From: JANJUB01 sp040081075
GTDB taxonomy: Bacteria; Armatimonadota; Fimbriimonadia; Fimbriimonadales; Fimbriimonadaceae
Assembly (NCBI GenBank): GCA_040081075.1
Contig: JBEBHJ010000002.1
Coordinates: 52,378 to 116,377 of the forward strand
Direction of reading: 5' to 3'
DNA length: 64,000 nucleotides
Shown: positions 19,525 through 27,599 of the stretch, in pieces
Layout: the number at the start of each line of letters is the position of its first letter
How positions within the stretch are numbered: the stretch's first letter is position 1
Notes under the pieces: generated by a model
The model's input: the letters and a program-made list of their open reading frames with translations, nothing else
What the model was told of the DNA's origin: nothing
Databases searched by the model: none
Position numbers and translations under genes: made by a program

Positions 19525-20562
19525 ATGCGACTGTCTCTCCTTTTCATCCCCGCCCTCATCCTTGTTGGATGTGGTTCATCTAGCGATACAAGCACCGCGA
19601 CCGCCGACAAGGGCGCAAAGACGAAGATTGTGTTTATTCCGAAAAACACAGGCAATCCTTACTTTAACCAAGTCTCGGCTGGCTTTGAGAAATCTGCGAC
19701 TTCGCTCAATCTCGATTACAACACTCAGGCTCCGGCGACAGCAGATCCAACTTCGCAACTTTCTATCATTAAGGATCAAATCCAGCGGGGCGTTCAAGTT
19801 CTGGTTCTCGCCGCAAACAGCCCCGATGCCCTTAATGAAGTCCTGGATCAGGCGCGAGCAAAGGGCACAGTGGTCATCACGGTTGACAGCGACCTGACGG
19901 GTAACGAGAGTCACCGCGACCTTTCGGTCTTGCAAACGGACTTCACCAAAGTGGGACCAAGCCAACTGGAATTGCTCGCCAAGACCATCAACTATGAAGG
20001 TGAGTTTGCAATTCTTAGCGCGACCTCCGACGCCCCTAATCAAAACGCTTGGATCGCGGGCATGAAGGAAGCGATGAAGGACCCGAAGTATTCAAAAATG
20101 AAGCTGGTGGAGACCGTTTATGGCGATGACGAGCCCCAAAAATCGTCTACTGAAGCCGAAAGCTTGCTCACAAAGCATCCGAATCTACGCGGCATCATCT
20201 CGCCGACCAGCGTTGGCCTCGCTGCCGCTGCTCAAGTTCTGGAAAACGCCGGCGTCTATCCAGGCGGACCAAAAGTTAAAGGCGCCGGAGTTGTGCTCAC
20301 TGGCCTTAGCACCCCTAACCAAATGAAGAAGGCGATTGAAAAGGGCGTCGTCACCAGCTTCCAGCTTTGGGACCCCGCCGATATGGGCGCAATTGCCGCG
20401 TTCATCGGCAAAGAAATGCACGAAAAGAAGGCAACTTACAAGCCGGGCGACTCGGTCGAGGTTCCGGGCTATGGAAAGCTTAGTGTTGGTGAAAAGAACG
20501 TGATTTTCGCGGGGCCCCTCCTCACCTTCGACAAATCGAATATCGCAAAGTATGATTTCTGA
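19525..20562 (+). CDS. Sugar ABC transporter substrate-binding lipoprotein (rhamnose-type candidate)
   Basis: 345 aa periplasmic binding protein of the Peripla_BP_4 type. The signal peptide ends in the lipobox LVGC, so the mature protein is lipid-anchored. The binding-protein fold is seen from KIVFIPKNTGNPYFNQV through VVITVDSDL, the SPTSVGLAAAAQVL helix and the late LWDPADMGAIA. Resemblance to RhaS-like and autoinducer-2-like binders, and one-base overlap (TGATG) with the rhamnosidase gene, suggest rhamnose or a rhamnoside as ligand. No permease or ATPase gene is adjacent, so the rest of the transporter must be elsewhere. Confidence 0.85.
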   Translation: MRLSLLFIPALILVGCGSSSDTSTATADKGAKTKIVFIPKNTGNPYFNQVSAGFEKSATSLNLDYNTQAPATADPTSQLSIIKDQIQRGVQVLVLAANSPDALNEVLDQARAKGTVVITVDSDLTGNESHRDLSVLQTDFTKVGPSQLELLAKTINYEGEFAILSATSDAPNQNAWIAGMKEAMKDPKYSKMKLVETVYGDDEPQKSSTEAESLLTKHPNLRGIISPTSVGLAAAAQVLENAGVYPGGPKVKGAGVVLTGLSTPNQMKKAIEKGVVTSFQLWDPADMGAIAAFIGKEMHEKKATYKPGDSVEVPGYGKLSVGEKNVIFAGPLLTFDKSNIAKYDF

Positions 20563-23201
20563 TGGAGGTCAAACTTGTTACACTTCTTTTTGGCGTGGCG
20601 ATGCTGGGCATCGCGCCAGCTAAAGAGATGAAGGCCACCGAACTTCGATGTGAATTCCGATCGAACCCTTTGGGCGTAGATTCCCCGATACCGCGTTTGA
20701 GTTGGATTCTCGAAGCCGATGGCAAAGACCAGGTCCAGTCAGCTTATCGTGTTCTTGTCGCAAGCTCCAAGGCCCACCTTGACAGGCAAGAAGGCGATCT
20801 ATGGGACAGCGGAAAGGTGGTCACCCGTGCCCAAAACAACATCGAGTATCGCGGCAAGCGCTTAGCTGCAGGTAAGGAGTGTTTCTGGATCGTCCAGGTT
20901 TGGGACGGCCATGGCACCAGTAGTTGGAGCAAGCCCGCAACTTGGGAGATGGCCGATTTTGGCAGGGGGGCCGTTTGGATAAACGACGGTAAGTCGAATC
21001 CTACCCAACTAGAGGACTTCTACAAAGAAGATCCGGCTCCGCTCTTGCGCAAGGAATTTGCCGTAAGAGGCAACATCTTACGTGCTCGATTGACAATCAC
21101 GGGATTGGGTTATTACGAGGCATCTTTGAACGGCAAGAAGGTTGGTGATCACGTTCTTGATCCCGGTTGGACTAAGCCCGATTCTCGGGTGCTTTACAGC
21201 ACGTTTGATGTAACGAAATCGCTGAGGACTGGGGCGAATTGCCTCGGTGTCATGCTGGGCAACGGCTGGTATAACCCTCTGCCCATGAAGATGTGGGGAA
21301 ATCTCAACCTGCGCGATCATTTGGCAATCGGACGGCCACGCGTGCTTGCGCAACTGCACATCGAGTTCGCCGATGGATCGCATCAGACGGTTGTTTCTGA
21401 TCAGAGTTGGAAGACGAGCGAAGGACCGATTCTGCGCAACAGCGTTTACCTGGGAGAGTTGTACGATGCCCGCAAGGAACAACCAGGTTGGAATAAACCA
21501 GGATTTGACGACTCTAGATGGCGCAAGCCGGGTGTTGCGCCTGAGCCAGTGGGGCAATTGCAAGCTCAGATTCAGCCTCCCATTCGTGTTACCGAAACTT
21601 GGCACCCCGTCAGCGTTAACGAAGTCAAGCCCAACATTTTCATCTATGATTGTGGAAAGAACTTCGCCGGTTTGCTGAAAATAAATGTGAATCTGCCAAA
21701 GGGCACCCGCGTCGAAATACGTTACGGGGAACTGCTCTATAAGGACGGCACCCTCAATGCGCGAACAAGTGTGGCGGGCCAGATTGCTTCGCCCGGTATG
21801 GCGGGACCAGGTGCGCCGGATACCGCTTGGCAACTTGATACGTTCATCGCCAAGGGTGGTCCTGAATCGTATACACCTACATTTACGTTCCACGGATTTC
21901 GGTACGTCGAGATCAAGGGCTTGCCGAAATCGTTGGCCCTAAAGGACATCACATGTCTTCGGATGAACTCAGATGTTGAGGAAGTCGGTTTTTTTGAATG
22001 CTCGAACAACGAGTTTAATCGCATTTACGAGATTTGCCGCAATACCTTCCTCTCAAACATTTTCGGCGTGCAATCGGACTGTCCTGCGCGCGAGAAGATG
22101 GGTTACGGTGGTGACATCGTTGCAACTAGCGAGGCCTTTATCCTGAAGTTCGACATGGCCAACTTCTACACGAAGACCGTTCGAGATTTTGGCGATAGCG
22201 CGAGACCAAACGGTCTCTTCACCGACACGGCTCCGTTCATGGGGATCAACTATTGTGGAGTTGGTTGGGCGATGGCGCATCCGGTGCTTATAAGTCAGTT
22301 GCTGCAGTATTACGGCAACGAGGCGATCCTTGCCGAGCAGTACGAGGCGGCCAAAAAGTGGCTCCTGCAAGTTCAAAGGGACACCCCGGACAATATCATA
22401 AAGGATGGCCTAAGCGACCACGAAAGCTTGACCGAAGCGCCACCGTCGGCGATGATCACTCCTCTGTATTTTAAGAGTGCTCGAATACTAGCGGCGATGG
22501 CTGATCGGCTTGGGAAGACTGAAGACGCTGCCCATTTTGTTAAACTCGCTCTTGACATTTCAAATGCTTATCAAGCCAAGTTTATTGAGAGCGCAACCGG
22601 CAGGGTCGGACCGGGTACGCAAGCAAGCCAAGCTTTCGGCATTTGGTCTAACCTGGACACACCGAACACTCTGCAGTTTCTTCTGAAGGACCTCAGGGCG
22701 CACGGCGGACACTTGACAACCGGAATCATGGGCACGAAGTTTATGCTGGACGCACTCTCCCGATCGGGTGAAGCAGAAATTGCCTATGAGATCGTTAATC
22801 AGCCCGATTTTCCCGGGTGGCGCTGGATGCTCAAGAACGGAGCCACCACGCTGTGGGAACACTGGGAAAAGGAAGAGAGGATCTACTCGCACAATCACCC
22901 AATGTTCGGCTCGGTGAGTCAATGGATGATGAACTGGCTGGGAGGCATTCAGCCAGCCGATGATGCGATCGGGTTTGACAAAATCGTAATCCGCCCACAA
23001 ACGCTAAAGGATCTTGATTGGGTGAAGTCGAGCTACAAATCTGTCCGAGGTCGCATTGTCTCGAATTGGAAACGAGTAGGGAAAAAAACTTTTTACGATG
23101 TAGAGGTGCCTGTAAACACTTCGGCGGAGATTCACTTACCTTCCGGGGTTGAAGTTGTGGGTTCGGGAAAGTATCATTTCGAAACTACGAGCTCAGATTA
23201 A
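20562..23201 (+). CDS. Alpha-L-rhamnosidase, glycoside hydrolase family 78
   Basis: 879 aa, full length for GH78. There is an N-terminal signal-like stretch, then the Bac_rhamnosid N domains (EFRSNPLGVDSPIPRLSW; ITGLGYYEASLNGKKVGD; DPGWT), and the alpha/alpha barrel from about residue 480. The catalytic acid motif is present as DCPAREKMGYGGD (about 509), and the second conserved Glu region as TTLWEHWE (about 765). The C-terminal domain is complete. It removes terminal alpha-L-rhamnose from plant polysaccharides or glycosides. Translation is coupled to the binding-protein gene. Confidence 0.95.
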   Translation: MEVKLVTLLFGVAMLGIAPAKEMKATELRCEFRSNPLGVDSPIPRLSWILEADGKDQVQSAYRVLVASSKAHLDRQEGDLWDSGKVVTRAQNNIEYRGKRLAAGKECFWIVQVWDGHGTSSWSKPATWEMADFGRGAVWINDGKSNPTQLEDFYKEDPAPLLRKEFAVRGNILRARLTITGLGYYEASLNGKKVGDHVLDPGWTKPDSRVLYSTFDVTKSLRTGANCLGVMLGNGWYNPLPMKMWGNLNLRDHLAIGRPRVLAQLHIEFADGSHQTVVSDQSWKTSEGPILRNSVYLGELYDARKEQPGWNKPGFDDSRWRKPGVAPEPVGQLQAQIQPPIRVTETWHPVSVNEVKPNIFIYDCGKNFAGLLKINVNLPKGTRVEIRYGELLYKDGTLNARTSVAGQIASPGMAGPGAPDTAWQLDTFIAKGGPESYTPTFTFHGFRYVEIKGLPKSLALKDITCLRMNSDVEEVGFFECSNNEFNRIYEICRNTFLSNIFGVQSDCPAREKMGYGGDIVATSEAFILKFDMANFYTKTVRDFGDSARPNGLFTDTAPFMGINYCGVGWAMAHPVLISQLLQYYGNEAILAEQYEAAKKWLLQVQRDTPDNIIKDGLSDHESLTEAPPSAMITPLYFKSARILAAMADRLGKTEDAAHFVKLALDISNAYQAKFIESATGRVGPGTQASQAFGIWSNLDTPNTLQFLLKDLRAHGGHLTTGIMGTKFMLDALSRSGEAEIAYEIVNQPDFPGWRWMLKNGATTLWEHWEKEERIYSHNHPMFGSVSQWMMNWLGGIQPADDAIGFDKIVIRPQTLKDLDWVKSSYKSVRGRIVSNWKRVGKKTFYDVEVPVNTSAEIHLPSGVEVVGSGKYHFETTSSD

Positions 23202-23248
23202 TCCAAGGCAAAACCCATTCTTAATAACTCCGTGACAACAATCTGTCC

Positions 23249-25924
23249 GTGCTTAATGCTTTAGGAATCCTCTTATCCGCGACTGTTCCGACCGAGTTCG
23301 GACCTCCCTCCGGCAACATGCCGGCCAAGGTCGTTCCCGGAGGCTTAACCATCATGCCCAACGGGCGGTTCCTCACGCCAAAAGGGAAACGGCTCTGGAG
23401 TGGAGACGATCTTTGGGGTCTCGCATTGAGCCCAGACAACTCCACGCTGGTGGCGATCCATACAGGTCCTACGGCGGCAGCGAACTCCAGTCCTGGTCTC
23501 ACCATCTACTCAGAATTGGCGAGTGACAAACCAAGTAAGCGGGAAGTTTCGCTTAAGCAGATCGCGCCTGGAGGAGCGTTCACCCCGGACGGGAAGAAGT
23601 TCGTTGTCAGCACCGGAGACAAGGGCGGAATCGCGATCTTTGAGACGACCAACTGGACTCTTGAATCTGAAATCTCGGCAAATGACGGCATTGAAGACTC
23701 CTTTGTCAACGACGTGGTTTTGGCTAAGAGCGGACGAATCGCCTTTGGAGTTGACGTTGCGAATCAGGATGTGGTCACCTTCGATCTCGAAACCCGCAAA
23801 CTGATCGGTCGAGCCAAGGCGGGCCGGCAGCCTTACACATGCGCATTGACTTCCGATCAAAAGCACTTGCTCGTGGCGAACATTGGAGTTTTTGATTACT
23901 CGCTTGTGCCAAAGCCTGAATTGGGCAAAGGCAACCCCGCCGGCTTAAACTTGCCGGCGTTTTACTTCCCTTCGCGAGAGTCTGAGACAGGAGTAATGGC
24001 CGAAGGGCGATTTGTTCCTGGTTTAGGTAGCCCTTATGTTCCAGATGCCCAGAGCATTTGGTCATTTGATGTATCTGTCCCGGCATTGCCAAAGCTGGCC
24101 GGGAAGGTTAAATCGGGAATCCTTATTCACGGAGTTGCTGATGCTGGAAAAGCCGTGGGAGCCAGCGCACCAAATGAAATGCTTGTGCGTGGAAACGAGC
24201 TATATGTAGCCAACGCGAACAATGACACGATATCGGTCTTCGCGCTTCCTGCGCTAAAGCTGAAACGCACGATCCGACTCTCGCCTCACCCGGCGGTGGC
24301 AAAGTTGAGGGGCGTTATTCCGAGCGGTATGGCCATGAACCTCGATGGAACTCGGCTCTACGTCTGCGAATCTGGTTTGAACGCTGTTGCCGTGGTAGAG
24401 CCGAAGTCTGGGCGAACTCTTGGGCACATTCCCACCGGCTGGTTCCCCATGGAGGTTCGGCTTTCTTCAAGTGGGAAGAACCTGTACATCGCCACTCAGA
24501 AGGGGCTTGGATTCGGCCCTCGAGGCTCGAAGAACCCTCGCCCGGCTTCTGATGAACGATTCGGATTGACCGAAATGCCGGGCATGGTTGATGCGATTGC
24601 CGCGCCGAGTCCAGCTGAACTTGCTCGGTATACGAAGGAGGTTTTGAGAAACAACGGGCTTATCTCCAAGCCCACCCCAAAATCGCCCGTCGCGGGTTCC
24701 AGCGGCAAGCCAAGTAACGAGATTAAGCACGTGGTCTTTATCACGAAGGAAAACCACACCTTTGATGGCATCTTTGGAGCTGATATTCCGGGAGCCGATG
24801 GTGAAGCTGATTACGCCGAGTTTGGCCTGAACGGATGGATTCAGGAAAAGGGCAAATCTGAGAGAGTTCCGATCATGCCAAACCATATCGCACTTGGACG
24901 CCAGTTTTCAATCAGCGATAACTTCTATATGGAACCGCAAGCCAGCGGCGACGGGCATCGATGGCTTGTTGGCGTCTATCCCAGTTTATGGACAACGCGG
25001 GTCTTCTACGCGGGTTGGTCATTCAAAGCAACCGACAAAGCGAAGGGCCGACTGGTGAGCTTTGGATCTGATGGCTCACAGATCCCCGAGGATTACCTTG
25101 AGAATGGGTCTCTGTTTGAGCACCTCAACCGCGGCAATGTCTCCTTTAGAAACTATGGAGAGGGCTACGAACTGCCCGAGACCGACGAGGGCGCTAATAC
25201 GACCAAATCGGGAACCATCTATCCGTTCAATCACCCGATGCCCAAGGTTCTTTACCAAAACACCTGCTTTGACTTCCCTGCTTACAACAACAACATTCCG
25301 GACATTGCCCGTTATAACTGGTTCGTAGAAGATCTTCAGAAGACCTACTTCTCAAAGGGGAAAGGTTTGCCGAAGTTTCTCAACATTGCGATCTGCAATG
25401 ATCACGGCTCCCGACCAAATCCCAAATATGGTTACCCCTACGTGGCGAGCTACATGGCTGATAACGATCTTGCCCTGGGCAAGATCGTTGACTTTCTTTC
25501 GCATCGCCCCTAGTGGAAGGACATGATGATCTTTGTGACACAAGATGATTCGGGGGGCGATGCCGACCACGTAGATCGCCACCGAAGTTTTGTTCTTGCA
25601 ATTGGCCCTCATGCAAAACGTGGCTATGTAAGCCATCGGCACACGAGCATCATGTCTATCATCCGAAGCATCTACCAGATATTTGGGCTCGGACCCAACA
25701 ACATGTTTGACGCACTCGCCGCCGACCTCTCTGATATGATGACGACGAAGCCTGACTACACTCCGTACAAGTTCGTGAACTCCGATCCCCGGGTGTTTAA
25801 GCCAGAAGCGACGATTGATCCCAACGATCCGAAATTTGAGCGGCGACGACAAGAGGCGAAACCCACCCGAATGGACGATCCGGATTTCGTAGAGTGGCTG
25901 CGAAAGCGTTCCAGCGGCGGATAA
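23249..25924 (+). pseudogene. Beta-propeller/phosphoesterase-family protein interrupted by in-frame TAG
   Basis: Residues 1-430 form a YVTN/YncE-type propeller (DGTRLYVCESGLNAV, GHIPTGWFP). From about residue 490 a phosphoesterase domain begins (KHVVFITKENHTFDGIFG), as in acid phosphatase/phospholipase C-like proteins. At 25511-25513 the frame hits TAG, yet it continues uninterrupted for another 137 codons to 25924 with the expected rest of the domain: WKDMMIFVTQDDSGGDADHVD, probably carrying metal ligands. Related proteins usually read PYWK at this point, so TAG replaces a Tyr codon (TAT/TAC) by one base change. Truncation would delete part of the active site. GTG start at 23249 with a weak signal peptide. 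Nonsense mutation or sequencing error; the rest shows no decay. Confidence 0.75.
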
Positions 25925-25937
25925 CCGACAAAGAAAG

Positions 25938-25969
25938 AGGCCGTTGCGATGTAATCACAACGGCCTTTC
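25938..25969. terminator. Bidirectional hairpin terminator
   Basis: Perfect 9-bp stem AGGCCGTTG / CAACGGCCT with an 11-nt loop, flanked by an A-rich left side and a TTTC right side. It lies between the convergent phosphoesterase and lipoprotein genes and can serve both. Confidence 0.8.
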
Positions 25970-25990
25970 AAGCCAACGAACGATTGGCGT

Positions 25991-26395
25991 TTACTTGCCG
26001 ATAACGACGCCTGAACCGTCTGACGCCTTTGTGTCGCGGTCAGAGGTGCCAGCACTCGTTGTGGAACTTCCGGTTGCAGTCGTGCCACCTCCCGAAGAGG
26101 CCATGCCCCCGCCGGTGGTCGGTGGGACAGGATCATCGGGGTTGTCGGTGCTGTAAGTTGGACCGGGGGTAACCGCAGGGCCTGAAGCCTCAACTCCCGC
26201 TCGAGAGTTTTGCTGGGCTTCGTGGTACTTCTGCTGGTTCTCGGCGGTCCACTTCGAGTTCGCGGGCGGGGTGGCCGCAGCGTCGGCGGCGGAAGTCACC
26301 GGTGGTGCTCCCGCCTCGTTGCTACTGCCACAGCCGACGCACATTACCGCGCCCAAGCTATAGGCCAGCGCTACGGTTGTTAATCGTTGAACCAT
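25991..26395 (-). CDS. Small secreted lipoprotein, function unknown
   Basis: 134 aa. The N-terminus is a lipoprotein signal ending in CVGCGSS (lipidated Cys about residue 22). The rest is low complexity: alanine/proline/threonine-rich, then a Gly-Ser-Thr-rich stretch and a charged end, suggesting a flexible surface protein. No domain recognised. It ends close to the convergent terminator and starts 15 bp downstream of the prepilin-like gene stop, so it may share that transcript. Confidence 0.6.
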   Translation of the reverse strand: MVQRLTTVALAYSLGAVMCVGCGSSNEAGAPPVTSAADAAATPPANSKWTAENQQKYHEAQQNSRAGVEASGPAVTPGPTYSTDNPDDPVPPTTGGGMASSGGGTTATGSSTTSAGTSDRDTKASDGSGVVIGK

Positions 26396-26410
26396 ACTAC
26401 TCCAGCCGCC

Positions 26411-27289
26411 TCAGGATAAGACAACCAGTCTTTGCAAGCCCAGTTCGTTCCCAATTGGGAAACCAAGGCGTGGGAATGGATTCACTGGCGCATCTGGATC
26501 AGCGCAGAATGCCGCGATGCGTTGGTCGCGTGACTTTGGAGTAGCGATTCGATTATCCCAAACCGCGCACGAGCCAATACAACCGCCCTTCATGTGCACT
26601 CGGCTCGCGTGACCATCAGCATACACGGCAACAATCTGGCTACCGAAGTAGAACAACTTGTTGTTGCGATAGGTTGCCGGGTCCGGGTTGCTCATTTGAC
26701 CATCAAGGCTGTCATAGAACCAGGCCGCACCACCAATGGTCATTCGAGGCGTATCATAGGAGTTCGCGAAGGCGAAGAGGCCAGAAGGGTTGGCAAGCTG
26801 AGATTGGCTCTTGCCGGTGTTGTACCGACGACCACCTCGGCCACTGCAACCAACTACGGGGCCGCCATCGCTGCAGCGCTCTTCGTTGACCATGGCTTCA
26901 GCTGAACGGATTTCCCAACCCCAGTTATAGCCAAAGCTTTGCTTACCTCGGTTAAAGTTACCGGAGGAGTCCAACTTAATGGGATCGTCTTTGTCAGGCC
27001 GCCAGCCAACCCAAATGTCCAAGTTCTTGGTGTATGGATGCATCGTGCAGACGGGGTCGCCGCCACAGTTGGAACCTGTACCGCCATCGTAAACGGATGG
27101 GTAAAGGTCATCAGCATCGGTGGCGTAAATGAGTGATGCTGTTCCGAGTTGCTTTGCGCTGCTCAAACACGCGGTCTTTTTGGCAGCTGCCTTGGCCTGG
27201 GCGAAGACAGGGAATAGGATTGCCGCGAGGATAGCAATAATTGCGATAACTACAAGTAATTCAATGAGTGTGAATCCTGATTTTTTCAT
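26411..27289 (-). CDS. Prepilin-like protein with N-terminal methylation motif (H-X9-DG type)
   Basis: 292 aa. It starts with the type IV prepilin signal: short basic leader MKKSG, then FTLIELLVVIAIIAILAAIL, cleavable after Gly5 by a prepilin peptidase. The FPVFAQAK stretch next to it is the lineage-typical variant. The body carries many Gly and Cys residues and a late VYADGHA element, as in the large planctomycete/armatimonadete families of exported prepilin-like proteins. These are probably surface or pseudopilus-associated; the role is unknown. GGAGG lies 12 nt upstream of the ATG. Confidence 0.85.
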   Translation of the reverse strand: MKKSGFTLIELLVVIAIIAILAAILFPVFAQAKAAAKKTACLSSAKQLGTASLIYATDADDLYPSVYDGGTGSNCGGDPVCTMHPYTKNLDIWVGWRPDKDDPIKLDSSGNFNRGKQSFGYNWGWEIRSAEAMVNEERCSDGGPVVGCSGRGGRRYNTGKSQSQLANPSGLFAFANSYDTPRMTIGGAAWFYDSLDGQMSNPDPATYRNNKLFYFGSQIVAVYADGHASRVHMKGGCIGSCAVWDNRIATPKSRDQRIAAFCADPDAPVNPFPRLGFPIGNELGLQRLVVLS

Positions 27290-27512
27290 GATATAGCCGA
27301 ACCTCCATCCGGCATGCTCACTATATGGATGGTTGATTAAGCTAGGGTTACCGGACCGTTAATCGCGAGTTAAGCTGTGATTAGGAAGATGTTATCGCCC
27401 CGTTCATTGGGCTCTAAACGGTCTCGAACGCAATTTAAGAGCGACATGGCAACGGCAAGGGCAGTGGCCCTAACGGCATACAGGACGTGAATGACATAAT
27501 CTAAGGGAGCCC

Positions 27513-27588
27513 GCCCCGGTAGCTCAGTGGATAGAGCAACTGCCTTCTAAGCAGTAGGCCACGCGTTCGAGTCGCGTCCGGGGCGCCA
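27513..27588 (+). tRNA. tRNA-Arg (anticodon TCT)
   Basis: Complete cloverleaf: acceptor stem GCCCCGG / CCGGGGC, D-arm with AGCTCAGTGG, anticodon stem ACTGC / GCAGT around CTTCTAA (anticodon TCT), and T-arm with GTTCGAGTC. Discriminator G and CCA are encoded. It reads AGA codons (and AGG by wobble). It ends 11 bp before the convergent 27600 gene. Confidence 0.97.
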
Positions 27589-27599
27589 TACTTTGCTTC

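Noticed and set aside
23249..25513. Functional shorter phosphoesterase ending at the TAG
   Set aside because: The stop removes the D/H metal-ligand segment that follows directly in frame, so a complete enzyme is not expected.
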